A stretch of 64,000 nt of DNA, from NCBI RefSeq assembly GCF_000024785.1, contig NC_013441.1, forward strand, positions 434,001-498,000. Direction: 5' to 3'. Numbering within the stretch: the stretch's first letter is position 1; each line of letters begins with the position of its first letter. Positions 46,479 through 54,981 of this stretch are shown piece by piece. The position numbers and the translations under genes were made by a program. The stretch is from Gordonia bronchialis DSM 43247 (GTDB lineage Bacteria > Actinomycetota > Actinomycetes > Mycobacteriales > Mycobacteriaceae). The notes beneath the pieces are model-generated. The model saw only the letters and a list, made by a program, of their open reading frames with translations, was not told the DNA's origin and made no database searches.

Positions 46479-47878
46479 TGACGTTTCACCGCTTTCGCAT
46501 ACAGATCCAGCAGACGTCCCCGTGGGTCGTACCGCTTCTTCAGCAGACGATAGTGCTCGCCGCCGTAGAGCTCGTCGAAATCCTCGGGGCTGTAGAAGGA
46601 TTCCGAGTACAGCGACTTGTGGCCGTCGAGTTCGGCCACCTTGGCTTCGATCATCTTGTTGGTATGGCCCGGATCGCCGGGTGTCACCGGCACCGCCGAC
46701 CAGAAGCCGACGTTGACGTAGGTGCGGTGCGGTTCCAACGGGTACAGCGGCCACGGCCGGGCGGGATCGGCGCCAGGGAGGGCGGGGTCGCGTAACCGCA
46801 ACGGGCACAACCAGATCGGCTCGATGGGAATGTTCTGCAGGAACCACTCGAGGTAGGCGGTGGTGTTCTCGATGGGGACCTCGATGTCCTGCACCACACG
46901 CTCACCCGGCGGCTCACCCTTGCGGGCGTTGAGTCGGTCGCCGATGTCGTAGCGCTGATCGAGGGCGATGAGTTTCCAGTAGAAGCTGCTGCGTAGGTAG
47001 CGTTTCGGCCAGAACCGGCGAATGCGCGGATTCTGGGCGCCGAAGGCGCGTGAGCACCAGAACCAGTCGGTGTCCCAGCGCCAGAGGTAGTCGCCGATGG
47101 TGAGGCGGTCGTTCTGTTTGTGCTGGATCGACCGGTAGTAGATGTCCATTCCGGTGTAGTCGCTGGTGGGGCCCGTCTCGGCGGTTTGGCGGCCCAGCGT
47201 CAGGTAGGACTCGTCGGCGGAGAAGACGACGCCGTCGAGGTAGTCGACGGGTTGACCGTCGAAGCTGCGGTCGGTGACGATGGCCTCCATCGTCGACTGC
47301 AACTCCGCCAGACTGCGAAACCGGATGTGCCGCAACTCCACATAGGGTGGCACCTGCTCGAGTTCGATCTTCAACCGCACCGAATAGCCGAGCGTCCCAT
47401 ACGAATTGGGGAATCCGAAGAACAGGTCGGAGTGCTCGCCCTCGGGGGTGGCGGTGATGATCTCGCCGCTGCCGGTGAGGATGTCGATCTCGCGCACCGC
47501 CTCGTGCGGTAGGCCGTTGCGGAACGACGTGGATTCGATGCCCAGCCCGGTGACCGCGCCGCCGAGCGTGATGGTCTTCAGCTGCGGCACCACCGTCGGC
47601 GCCAGTCCGTAGGGCAGCGTCGCGGCGACGAGATTCTCGTAGGTGCACATGCCGGCCACGTCGGCGGTCCGAGCGTCGGGGTCCACCGAGATCACGCGGT
47701 CGAGCCCGGACACATCGAGCCCGGGATGCGGATTGGCCGCGCGCTTGCGGAAGAGATTCGAGGTCTTCTTCGCCAGACGGACAGTGGCCTCGGGAGGTAT
47801 CGCGCGATAGCTCTCCAGGAGGGTCGACACCCCCTGGTCGAATGCCCGTGCCCCCATCTCCAACCGGTCAGAAGTCAC
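46475..47878 (-). CDS. tmsA: FAD-binding reductase of tuberculostearate synthesis
   Basis: FAD-binding oxidase-type protein of 467 residues that reduces the 10-methylene intermediate to the 10-methyl fatty acid. The PCMH-type FAD domain has RVISVDPDARTADVAGMCTY, VPQLKTITLGGAVTGLGIES and GFPNSYGTLGYSVRL. The C-terminal half is the DHCR24-like catalytic part (YRSIQHKQNDRLTIGDYLWR). It is first in a two-gene operon with tmsB and overlaps it by four bases. GTG 47878 is set by TAGGCT six bases upstream; SRPBCC is divergent. Confidence 0.9.
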   Translation of the reverse strand: MTSDRLEMGARAFDQGVSTLLESYRAIPPEATVRLAKKTSNLFRKRAANPHPGLDVSGLDRVISVDPDARTADVAGMCTYENLVAATLPYGLAPTVVPQLKTITLGGAVTGLGIESTSFRNGLPHEAVREIDILTGSGEIITATPEGEHSDLFFGFPNSYGTLGYSVRLKIELEQVPPYVELRHIRFRSLAELQSTMEAIVTDRSFDGQPVDYLDGVVFSADESYLTLGRQTAETGPTSDYTGMDIYYRSIQHKQNDRLTIGDYLWRWDTDWFWCSRAFGAQNPRIRRFWPKRYLRSSFYWKLIALDQRYDIGDRLNARKGEPPGERVVQDIEVPIENTTAYLEWFLQNIPIEPIWLCPLRLRDPALPGADPARPWPLYPLEPHRTYVNVGFWSAVPVTPGDPGHTNKMIEAKVAELDGHKSLYSESFYSPEDFDELYGGEHYRLLKKRYDPRGRLLDLYAKAVKRQ

Positions 47879-47884
47879 TTGGCT

Positions 47885-47890
47885 AGCCTA
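47885..47890 (-). promoter_or_regulatory. -10 element, leaderless start of tmsA-tmsB
   Basis: TAGGCT on the minus strand, six bases before GTG 47878. Confidence 0.65.
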
Positions 47891-47936
47891 GGACGTGAGC
47901 AGGGCACCCGCCAATCAGTTCTAAGGAGAACCCATC

Positions 47937-48377
47937 GTGGGGCAGATTTCCGCAACGCAGTCGATCGACATCGCCGCCGCACCCGACGCGGTGATCGGCG
48001 CGCTCGCCGACTACAACGAGGTGCGCCCGGCGATCCTGCCGGAGCAGTACCGCGACTACGCGGTGATCAAGGGCGGCAACGGCGACGGCACCGTCGTGCA
48101 CTGGATTCTGCAGGCCACCTCCAAGCGTCAGCGTGACGTCAAGGCAACCGTGTCGGTGGTTCCCGATACGGTCACCGAACGCGACGAGAACTCGACGATG
48201 GTGACGACCTACCAGGTCAGCGCCGCGGGTAACGGTTCCAAGGTGACCACCACGACCACCTGGAACAGCCAGGCCAGCGGCATCGGCGGCTTCTTCGAGA
48301 AGACCTTCGCCCCCAAGGGTCTGGCCCGCATCCAGGCTGCGCTGCTCGCGAATCTGAAGAAGCGCCTGGAGAGCTGA
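47937..48377 (+). CDS. SRPBCC-fold protein (Rv3718c-like)
   Basis: A 146-residue START-like protein: SATQSIDIAAAPDAVIGALA at the N-terminus, a Thr-rich strand region (VTTTTTWNSQASGIGGFFEK) and a C-terminal helix ending KKRLES. It is the expected neighbour of tmsAB in mycobacterial genomes. AAGGAGA precedes GTG 47937. Its ligand is unknown, though its position suggests a lipid link. Confidence 0.85.
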   Translation: MGQISATQSIDIAAAPDAVIGALADYNEVRPAILPEQYRDYAVIKGGNGDGTVVHWILQATSKRQRDVKATVSVVPDTVTERDENSTMVTTYQVSAAGNGSKVTTTTTWNSQASGIGGFFEKTFAPKGLARIQAALLANLKKRLES

Positions 48378-48387
48378 GCCGCACCCG

Positions 48388-49341
48388 ATGCGTCGTCGGC
48401 GACCGTCGCCGCTACCCATCCGGGACGGCGTCGACGCGACCCGGGTGGTCCTGCGGGCCGGTCCGGAGTCGACCATCGGCGACTGCCTGCGTACCACCCC
48501 GGCGCTGGCCGACCTGACCGACGACGATCTGCGCCTTCGGGCGCAGGCCGGAGAGATCGTCGACGCCGCGGGCGACCCGGTGTCGCTGGACGCTCCGGCG
48601 CGGCTGAACACGGCGATCTATCTCTACCGCGACCTGCCCGACGAGGTCCCGATTCCCTTCGAACTGCCGATTCTCTACGCCGACGAGAACATCGTCGTCG
48701 TCGACAAGCCCCATTTTCTGGCGACCATGCCACGTGGCCGGCACGTCACCGAGACCGCACTGGTCCGGCTTCGACGACAACTCGGTTCCGACGACGTCGC
48801 CCCTGCTCACCGGCTGGACCGGCTGACCGCCGGTGTGTTGTTGTTCACGCTGCGACGTGAGGTTCGCGCCGCCTATCAGGATCTGTTCGCGACGCGGGCG
48901 GCCACCAAGGAGTACCGGGCGCTGGCGCCGGTCGACGACGCGCTGACGACGACGGTGACGATCCGCAACCGCATCGAGAAGACCGCGGGCGACCTGCGGG
49001 CGCGCGTCGTCGATGGCCCGGTCAACGCGATCAGCGACATCACGCTGCTCTCCGACGCCGGCCTCTACCGGCTGGTGCCGCACACCGGGCGTACCCATCA
49101 GCTGCGGCTGCACATGGCGTCACTGCGCGTCCCCATCGTCGATGACCCGCTCTATCCCGACGTGCGACCGGAGCTCGCGCAGCGCCCCGACGTCGGCGAC
49201 TTCTCCGCCCCGCTGCGGCTGGTCGCCCATGCGCTGGAGTTCACCGATCCATTTACTGGCGAGCGCCGACGGTTCGAGAGTCGACGGTCGTTCCCGCCGG
49301 CTCAACCAGCATCGGGACGCGGCGGTTCGACCAGCGGATGA
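48388..49341 (+). CDS. RluA-family pseudouridine synthase
   Basis: A 317-residue rRNA/tRNA uridine isomerase. The catalytic Asp is in HRLDRLTAGVLLF, with upstream VVVDKPHFLATMP and downstream GRTHQLRLHMA motifs. The N-terminal 90 residues are degenerate but S4-like. The C-terminal residues after RFESRRSFPPAQPA are encoded by a piece of repeat family A (CCGGCTCAACCAGCA), so the native stop may have been lost. Start ATG 48388 is ten bases after SRPBCC. The target RNA position is unknown. Confidence 0.87.
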   Translation: MRRRRPSPLPIRDGVDATRVVLRAGPESTIGDCLRTTPALADLTDDDLRLRAQAGEIVDAAGDPVSLDAPARLNTAIYLYRDLPDEVPIPFELPILYADENIVVVDKPHFLATMPRGRHVTETALVRLRRQLGSDDVAPAHRLDRLTAGVLLFTLRREVRAAYQDLFATRAATKEYRALAPVDDALTTTVTIRNRIEKTAGDLRARVVDGPVNAISDITLLSDAGLYRLVPHTGRTHQLRLHMASLRVPIVDDPLYPDVRPELAQRPDVGDFSAPLRLVAHALEFTDPFTGERRRFESRRSFPPAQPASGRGGSTSG

Positions 49342-49403
49342 GGGGCATGGCCGGCCGCACGATTCGATCAGGAATCGAGAAGCGCGAGGTGAGGTGACGC
49401 TCC

Positions 49404-49409
49404 TAGCGT
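49404..49409 (+). promoter_or_regulatory. -10 element, leaderless start of the VOC gene
   Basis: TAGCGT, seven bases before ATG 49417; it overlaps the upstream GTG 49408 and so argues against that start. Confidence 0.6.
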
Positions 49410-49416
49410 GAGTGTC

Positions 49417-50052
49417 ATGACCACTTCAATTGATTTCATCACCCTCACCGTCCCCGACGTCGATGCTGCGAAAGCGTTCTACCGCACAGCATTCGGCGAT
49501 GCCCTCGGGGATCGTCTCCGGTTCGCCGAAGGCGCGGACACCACCTCCGGGTTCCGCGGATACGTCCTGTCACTCGTCGTTGCCGATCCCGTTGTCGCCG
49601 ACTCCTTCCTCGAACCCGCGCTCGAAGCCGGGGCCACCGAGGTGAAGCCGGCGAAGAAGTCCTTCTGGGGTTACGGCGGGGTGATCGCCGCGCCCGACGG
49701 CGCTCTGTGGAAGGTCGCGTCGTCGAAGAAGAAGGCGACGGGCGCGCCGGCACGGCAGCTCGAGGATGTGGTGCTCCTGCTCGGCGTCGACGATGTGGCG
49801 GCCACCAAGGAGTTCTACGTCGAGCGGGGACTCGCCGTTGCCAAGAGCTTCGGCCGCAAGTACGTCGAGTTCCAGAGCGAACCGCAATCGGTGACGCTCG
49901 CACTCTACGGTCGCCGGGCCGCGGCCAAGGATGCCGGCGTCCCAGCCGACGGCAGCGGATCGCACCGCCTGACGATCGGTGGCGGAATCGGACCGTGCAC
50001 CGATCCGGACGGCTTCGTGTGGACCCCGCACTCCGTCCCGGCACGCGGGTAG
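49417..50052 (+). CDS. Two-domain VOC (glyoxalase-like) protein
   Basis: A 211-residue vicinal-oxygen-chelate protein with two glyoxalase-like repeats. The first has DFITLTVPDVDAAKAFYRTA and ends GGVIAAPDGALWKVASS; the second has DVVLLLGVDDVAATKEFYVE and ends GPCTDPDGFVWTPHS. Metal ligands are not obvious, so it may be a binding protein instead of an enzyme. The substrate is unknown. Confidence 0.78.
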   Translation: MTTSIDFITLTVPDVDAAKAFYRTAFGDALGDRLRFAEGADTTSGFRGYVLSLVVADPVVADSFLEPALEAGATEVKPAKKSFWGYGGVIAAPDGALWKVASSKKKATGAPARQLEDVVLLLGVDDVAATKEFYVERGLAVAKSFGRKYVEFQSEPQSVTLALYGRRAAAKDAGVPADGSGSHRLTIGGGIGPCTDPDGFVWTPHSVPARG

Positions 50053-50079
50053 CGCACAGGGCGCAGCATGATGGTGCCC

Positions 50080-50394
50080 ATGAGCGTGCAATTGTGCTGC
50101 TTGTTGTGGGCGCGGCCGGGTCGTCGGGCCGAGCTGAGCGCGTACGAGGACAAGGTGCTGCCGCTGGTCGCCGACCACGGCGGCACCGTCGTCTCGCGGG
50201 TGATCAGCGCCGACCCCGGCAGAGATGACCCCGGCGACGAGGACCCTGACGAAGTCCAGGTGTTCGACTTCGAGAACCGGGCCGCGCTCGACGCCTACCT
50301 GGCCGACCCGCGGCGCACGGCACTGCACGCCGAACGCGACGACGTGGTCGCCCGGACCCGGCTGTTCGGGGTGCGCATCGTGTCCGACCGATGA
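50080..50394 (+). CDS. DUF1330-like small protein
   Basis: A 104-residue ferredoxin-like protein: MSVQLCCLLWARPGRRAELS, then SRVISADPGRDDPGDEDPDE and VFDFENRAALDAYLADPRR. This resembles DUF1330/dimeric alpha-beta-barrel proteins. Alternative starts are at 50068 and 50071; 50080 is chosen because CATGAT lies seven bases upstream and because homologues start M-T/S-VQLCC. Function unknown. Confidence 0.65.
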   Translation: MSVQLCCLLWARPGRRAELSAYEDKVLPLVADHGGTVVSRVISADPGRDDPGDEDPDEVQVFDFENRAALDAYLADPRRTALHAERDDVVARTRLFGVRIVSDR

Positions 50395-50455
50395 GTCCGG
50401 GGCCGTCGGTGGGTCTGACTATCGTCGACGCACAGATGACCACAGGAGGACAGCC

Positions 50456-51100
50456 ATGGCGGCGCAACTGCTACGTGTGCAGAATTTCGGGGTTTCGCGA
50501 GACGGTTACGGTGCGGGGGAGGGGCAGAGCGCCCAGACGCCGTTCGGTCACGCCGATCCGGCCTCCATCTTCGCGTGGGCGGGTGCGACGGCGAGTTGGC
50601 CCAACCGCACCGAACCCGGCGGTAGTCGCGGACTCGACGACTACTTCACCCGCGATTTCCATCACAACATCGGCGCCGAGATCATGGGCGCCAACAAGTT
50701 CAGCCCGCACCGAGGACCGTGGGAGAACCATGACTGGCTCGGCTGGTGGGGCGACGAGCCGCCGTTCCACACCCCGGTCTTCGTGATGACCCACCATCTG
50801 CGTCCGTCATTCACCTTGTCCGACACGACCTTTCACTTCGTCGACGACGAGCCGGCGGTTGTCCTGGAGAAGGCGCGGGAAGCCGCCGACGGCAAGGACG
50901 TCCGCCTTGGCGGCGGGGCCGCGATCATAAGGTCGTTCCTCGACGCCGACCTCGTCGACACCTTGCACGTCGCGGTGTGCGACATCGAGCTGGGTGCCGG
51001 GTCGAGGCTGTGGGAGAGGCCGACGGACCTGGAGGACCGCTTCCGGCACGAAGTGATCCCGAGTCCGAGCGGAGTCACCCACCATCTGTTCTGGCGCTGA
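50456..51100 (+). CDS. Dihydrofolate reductase-family protein (RibD C-terminal type)
   Basis: A 214-residue NADPH-type reductase-like protein of the RibD-C/DHFR superfamily: VQNFGVSRDGYGAGEGQSAQ, the aromatic LGWWGDEPPFHTPVFVMTHH, GGGAAIIRSFLDADLVDTLH, and the typical end ITHHLFWR. It is unlikely to be the housekeeping DHFR. AGGAGGA lies five bases before ATG 50456. The last bases of the gene are the first unit of the downstream 17-bp tandem repeat. Confidence 0.82.
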   Translation: MAAQLLRVQNFGVSRDGYGAGEGQSAQTPFGHADPASIFAWAGATASWPNRTEPGGSRGLDDYFTRDFHHNIGAEIMGANKFSPHRGPWENHDWLGWWGDEPPFHTPVFVMTHHLRPSFTLSDTTFHFVDDEPAVVLEKAREAADGKDVRLGGGAAIIRSFLDADLVDTLHVAVCDIELGAGSRLWERPTDLEDRFRHEVIPSPSGVTHHLFWR

Positions 51101-51187
51101 CGTTGATCTGGCGCTGACGTTGATCTGGCGCTGACGTTGATCTGGCACTGACGTTGATCTGGCACTGACGTTGATCTGACACTGAGC
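51091..51187. repeat. 17-bp tandem repeat, about 5.7 copies
   Basis: Units CTGGCGCTGACGTTGAT start at 51091, 51108 and 51125. CTGGCACTGACGTTGAT starts at 51142 and 51159, and a partial unit follows at 51176. The first unit contains the last two codons and stop of the upstream reductase, so the array grew from that gene's end. A leaderless promoter begins four bases later. Confidence 0.9.
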
Positions 51188-51190
51188 GGC

Positions 51191-51196
51191 TAGCCT
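51191..51196 (+). promoter_or_regulatory. -10 element, leaderless start of the Imm10-like gene
   Basis: TAGCCT, six bases before GTG 51203. Confidence 0.65.
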
Positions 51197-51202
51197 GGCC
51201 AC

Positions 51203-51532
51203 GTGACCATCCGCGCGTCCTACGAACGGCATCCCGATCTGGGCTGCGAGGCCGTCGTCTTCATCGACGACGAGTCCATGGCGTGTTTCCAGATCCAGCG
51301 GGATCTGGTCGGCGGTCCGCGCTCAGATGAGCACTGTGTGACCACCGGTGCCAGTGCGCCCGTCTACGGCGGTATCACGCAGTGGCGGCGCGTCGACGAC
51401 CGTTTCGAGTTCGCGCTCACCCGCCGCGCGGGCCGGCTCTTCGGCGACGACGTGCTGTCCTTCGAGATCAGCCCGGCCGACGAGTCCTCGGTCGACGACA
51501 TCGCCGAGCATGTCGATCGGTTGTTGCGATGA
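51203..51532 (+). CDS. Imm10-like small protein
   Basis: A 109-residue cytoplasmic protein. [38 protein letters not shown] and [20 protein letters not shown] fit the Imm10 immunity-protein pattern, a family paired with polymorphic toxins but also found alone. No toxin is adjacent. It lies 20 bases upstream of ebfC, in the spot where dnaX-ebfC-recR order is otherwise conserved. The family call is tentative. Confidence 0.55.
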   Translation: MTIRASYERHPDLGCEAVVFIDDESMACFQIQRDLVGGPRSDEHCVTTGASAPVYGGITQWRRVDDRFEFALTRRAGRLFGDDVLSFEISPADESSVDDIAEHVDRLLR

Positions 51533-51540
51533 GCGACGGC

Positions 51541-51546
51541 TACCCT
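51541..51546 (+). promoter_or_regulatory. -10 element, leaderless start of ebfC
   Basis: TACCCT, six bases before GTG 51553. Confidence 0.65.
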
Positions 51547-51552
51547 GGACAC

Positions 51553-51921
51553 GTGACTCAACCTTTCGATCCCAGCGCCCTGTTCGGTGGCGGCGGAGCC
51601 GGTGGCGAGAACCCGATGGCCGGTCTGCTGGCGCAGGCTCAGCAGATGCAAGCCCAGCTGGTCAACGCACAGAACGAGATCGCCGCAGCCGAGGTGACCG
51701 GGACCGCGGGCAACGGGCTGGTGACCGTGACCGGTAACGGGACCGGGGAGATCACCGCCGTGACGATCGACCCCAAGGTCGTCGACCCCGACGACGTCGA
51801 GACCCTGCAGGACCTGCTGCTCGGGGCGCTGGCCGATCTGTCGAGCAAGCGGGAGGCCCTCGCGAGCGAGAAGATGGGTCCGCTCGCCGGGGGACTCGGC
51901 GGCTTGCCGGGCCTCGGCTGA
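51553..51921 (+). CDS. YbaB/EbfC nucleoid-associated protein
   Basis: A 122-residue DNA-binding protein. The core is [40 protein letters not shown] and [20 protein letters not shown]. It forms a dimeric tweezer shape and binds DNA as a nucleoid protein. It lies 25 bases upstream of recR, the universal pairing. GTG 51553 is set by TACCCT six bases upstream, although the frame is open further. Confidence 0.92.
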   Translation: MTQPFDPSALFGGGGAGGENPMAGLLAQAQQMQAQLVNAQNEIAAAEVTGTAGNGLVTVTGNGTGEITAVTIDPKVVDPDDVETLQDLLLGALADLSSKREALASEKMGPLAGGLGGLPGLG

Positions 51922-51946
51922 CGGCCGCGCGAACTCAGGACCACCG

Positions 51947-52558
51947 ATGTATGAGGGGCCGATCCAGGATCTGATCGACGAACTGGCCAAACAGCCCGGT
52001 CTGGGACCCAAGGGCGCCCAGCGGATCGCGTTCGCGCTGCTGGCCGGCGAGAAGTCAGAGATCGACCGGCTGGTCGCCGCGCTGGGCCGGGTACGTGACG
52101 ACGTCACGTTCTGCGCCGAGTGTGGCAACGTGTCGGCCAACCGGCTCTGCCGGATCTGCTCCGACGCCCGACGCGACGCGACCAAGATCTGCGTCGTCGA
52201 AGAGCCCAAGGATGTGCACGCCATCGAGCGGACCAAGGAGTTCAACGGCCGCTATCACGTGCTGGGCGGTGCGCTGGACCCGCTGTCGGGGATCGGGCCG
52301 GATCAGTTGCGGATCCGCGAGCTGCTGCGACGCCTGGCCAACACCGACGACGGCAACGACGTCACCGAGATCATCGTCGCCACCGACCCCAACACCGAGG
52401 GTGAGGCCACCGCGACCTATCTGCTGCGGATGCTCAAGGAGTTTCCCGGGCTGTCGGTGACCCGCCTCGCGTCGGGCCTGCCGATGGGCGGCGATCTCGA
52501 ATTCGCCGACGAACTCACCCTCGGCCGCGCCCTGTCCGGGCGGCGCGTTCTCGCCTGA
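51947..52558 (+). CDS. recR: Recombination protein RecR
   Basis: DNA-gap repair protein of 203 residues that loads RecA with RecF and RecO. The HhH region is [20 protein letters not shown], the zinc finger [16 protein letters not shown], and the Toprim domain starts [14 protein letters not shown]. Later [19 protein letters not shown] and [20 protein letters not shown] match all bacterial RecR. ATG 51947 is the only sensible start. Confidence 0.97.
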   Translation: MYEGPIQDLIDELAKQPGLGPKGAQRIAFALLAGEKSEIDRLVAALGRVRDDVTFCAECGNVSANRLCRICSDARRDATKICVVEEPKDVHAIERTKEFNGRYHVLGGALDPLSGIGPDQLRIRELLRRLANTDDGNDVTEIIVATDPNTEGEATATYLLRMLKEFPGLSVTRLASGLPMGGDLEFADELTLGRALSGRRVLA

Positions 52559-52668
52559 TCCATCGAATCGGGCATATACGTCGAACCCCGCGCCGACGTC
52601 GCTCCACCTCAGCCGGTCCGGTGTCTGTCTGCTAGAGATATAGGGATGCCGAGGTGGGGAGAGTGTTG

Positions 52669-54297
52669 ATGCACCGAGTTGGAGTCCGGTTACTGGGTGC
52701 GGTCGTGGCCTCCGCAGCGGCTGTCGCCATGGTGACCGTCCCGGCGGGAGGACCCCCGACGGCTGCCGCCGCCCCGCAACTCAGTTGGGGGCCGTGCGCC
52801 AAGATCCACTCCGCGAAGGGTGCCCAGTGCGCGACGATCGCCGTCCCGCGCGATTACGCAAAACCCAACGGCCCCACCATCACCGTGACCATCAGCCGTA
52901 TCCCGGCCCGGGATCAGGCCCACAAGATGGGTGTGCTGGTGGGCAATCCGGGTGGTCCGGGCGGTGACGCCCTCGGCCTGTTCTCGTGGGCTGCGCCACC
53001 CGCGGCAGTGCAGGACCGCTTTGACCTGGTGGCCGTGCAACCCCGCGGCCTCGTCGGCGGCACGGCTCTCAAGTGTGCGAAGTTCAACGCCGCCAACGAC
53101 TTTGTGGCCGTCACCAATTACGGGGCCATCAACCGCGACCGCTGTGAGGCGGCCAGCCCCGGGTACCCGGCCACGCTCACCACCGAGAACGCCGCGCGCG
53201 ACATTGAGATGGCAAGGCACGCACTGGGAGTGAACAAACTCAGCCTCTATGGCATCTCCTACGGGACGACGTTGATGGCGACGTACGCGACGCTGTTCCC
53301 GCAGCACACCGACCGGCTCGTACTCGACTCCGCGGTGAACCCGAACGGTATCTGGAACCGCGTCGGCAGCGATCAGACCCCCGGTTACAAGGGTCGCGTC
53401 AACGCGATGATGGCGTGGATTGCCGCGCACGACAACCTTTATCACCTCGGTGCGACCCCGCTGGCGGTGTACTGCAAGTGGAGTGCGCGCGTGGAGAAGG
53501 AAGCCGGTGTGCCGCCGTCGCTGGCGGCGCCGCCCGCCCAGGTCGGCGACGTCCCGCCGGGGCTGAAAGCGTGGTCGCAGCAGTACATCGCCGGGGTCAA
53601 CCTGACCGCCGACGCGCGGGCGCGCTACGAGAACTTCGTCGCGACGATGCTGACTCCCGGTGGGGATCAGTCGAAGTCGGCAATGCTGACCGCGACCCGC
53701 ACCGTGGCGCCGGACCGCAACTACTGGCCGCTGATCGCGCTGCGCCTGTCGAACATGGTGCCGCGTCGCAAGGCCGTCAAGCCCACCCCCGACGAGGTGG
53801 CCGCCGAAACAGCGTCGAACAACATGCAGACCATCCTGATGTGCAACGAGAACCAGTATCCGGCCCAGCCGGCCCAGATCCCGGCCGCATTGTTCGCCAA
53901 CCTTGTCGTCAGCGATGTCTTCGAGGCGCCGGGTCTGTTCTGGGAGTCGGGAATCGCTTGTGCCGGAACAACTCCGCGGGTTCGTCCGGTCGTCACCAGT
54001 AACCGCGGGCTAGCCGTCACGCCACTGCTGATCAACAGCGTCGACGACCCGCAGACGCCGTATCGGGGAGCGATGGTGCTGCGCCGCGCGATGGGTGCCC
54101 ACCTCATCACCGTCGGCGGCGGCGATCACGGTCAGCTCGCCCGCGGGAATCGTCCGCTCGACGCCGCGATCTCGCAGTACCTGATCACCGGCCGCACCGC
54201 GGTCACCGCCGCCCCGCAGGCGCCGATCACCACTCCGCTCAACCGTCTGCCCACCACGTCGGGATCGAGTTCGGAACGGTTCGGTTACGGCTGGTGA
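52669..54297 (+). CDS. Secreted alpha/beta hydrolase (tripeptidyl aminopeptidase-like)
   Basis: A 542-residue exported hydrolase. The signal peptide ends near AAAA-PQ (about residue 36). The nucleophile is in LYGISYGTTL, the oxyanion loop in LVGNPGGPGGD, the acid in NSVDDPQTPYRGA, and the His in VGGGDHGQL, as in mycobacterial Tap/SlpD-type peptidases. GGGGAGA with seven-base spacing favours ATG 52669 over GTG 52654. It overlaps the next kinase gene by four bases (GTGA). Confidence 0.87.
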   Translation: MHRVGVRLLGAVVASAAAVAMVTVPAGGPPTAAAAPQLSWGPCAKIHSAKGAQCATIAVPRDYAKPNGPTITVTISRIPARDQAHKMGVLVGNPGGPGGDALGLFSWAAPPAAVQDRFDLVAVQPRGLVGGTALKCAKFNAANDFVAVTNYGAINRDRCEAASPGYPATLTTENAARDIEMARHALGVNKLSLYGISYGTTLMATYATLFPQHTDRLVLDSAVNPNGIWNRVGSDQTPGYKGRVNAMMAWIAAHDNLYHLGATPLAVYCKWSARVEKEAGVPPSLAAPPAQVGDVPPGLKAWSQQYIAGVNLTADARARYENFVATMLTPGGDQSKSAMLTATRTVAPDRNYWPLIALRLSNMVPRRKAVKPTPDEVAAETASNNMQTILMCNENQYPAQPAQIPAALFANLVVSDVFEAPGLFWESGIACAGTTPRVRPVVTSNRGLAVTPLLINSVDDPQTPYRGAMVLRRAMGAHLITVGGGDHGQLARGNRPLDAAISQYLITGRTAVTAAPQAPITTPLNRLPTTSGSSSERFGYGW

Positions 54298-54860
54298 CAA
54301 CCGGTCCGGTCGTCATGGTCGATGCGCGTCTGCAGGAACGCCTCGATGCGCTGGCCGCGGAGATGACGACCGGGATCGTCGCCATCGACGGGCCATCCGG
54401 CGCCGGGAAATCGACCCTCGCCGATGCGCTGATGGCCACGCTGGCCGCCAACGGCACCGGTGCGGTCCTCGTCCGCACCGACGACTTCGCCACCTGGGAC
54501 AATCCGGTGGCCTGGTGGCCCGAGCTGGAATCCGATGTGCTGCAAGCCTTCATCCGCCGCCACGACTACCAGTACCGGCCGCGGGTGTGGCGCGACGGCG
54601 TGCCCGTACGTGGAGCGCGCGTCTGGCGCCGCTGGGAGCCGCTTCTGGTTATCGAGGGGGTGTCGTCTGCGCGGCGTCGGATCGCCGACCGGCTCTCTCA
54701 CGCACTGTGGCTCGACGGTGCGCCCGCCGCGGAACGGCTCGAACGGGCGGTGGCACGCGACGGCGAAGCGTCGCGGCCGTATCTGCAACGGTGGCAACGG
54801 TTTGAGCGCGGCTGGTTTGCCGTGGACCGGACGAGGGATCGATGCCTGGTCCTGGACTGA
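54294..54860 (+). CDS. P-loop nucleoside/uridine kinase-like protein
   Basis: A 188-residue small kinase-like protein. Walker A is IVAIDGPSGAGKSTLADAL, and the LVRTDDFATWDNPVAWWPEL segment resembles uridine kinases. RAVARDGEASRPYLQRWQRF provides an Arg-rich lid. The substrate is unproven. GTG 54294 overlaps the upstream stop; ATG 54315 is an alternative. Repeat-derived sequence follows. Confidence 0.75.
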   Translation: MTTGPVVMVDARLQERLDALAAEMTTGIVAIDGPSGAGKSTLADALMATLAANGTGAVLVRTDDFATWDNPVAWWPELESDVLQAFIRRHDYQYRPRVWRDGVPVRGARVWRRWEPLLVIEGVSSARRRIADRLSHALWLDGAPAAERLERAVARDGEASRPYLQRWQRFERGWFAVDRTRDRCLVLD

Positions 54861-54900
54861 GGTTGACATTTGTTAGTGCGCTGAACCGTTCGGGTTACGA

Positions 54901-54950
54901 GTGGTTTCGCCCCCAGAAGGGGGCGGCTCGACCAGCACAAGGGGGCGTAC
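54901..54950. repeat. Diverged partial copy of repeat family A
   Basis: TGGTTTCGCCCCCAGAAGG followed by GGGCGGCTCGACCAGCA keeps both ends of the family A right arm but has a shortened centre, which forms a CGCCCCC/GGGGGCG hairpin. It lies between the kinase and udgB genes. Confidence 0.6.
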
Positions 54951-54969
54951 CGACACCCCGGTGAGCCAC

Positions 54970-54975
54970 TACCCT
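54970..54975 (+). promoter_or_regulatory. -10 element, leaderless start of udgB
   Basis: TACCCT, six bases before GTG 54982, which argues against the longer upstream frame. Confidence 0.65.
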
Positions 54976-54981
54976 GGGATC

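Noticed and set aside
50225..50455. Longer start for the RibD-type reductase
   Set aside because: The extra codons overlap the DUF1330-like gene in another frame; AGGAGGA at 50444 fixes ATG 50456.
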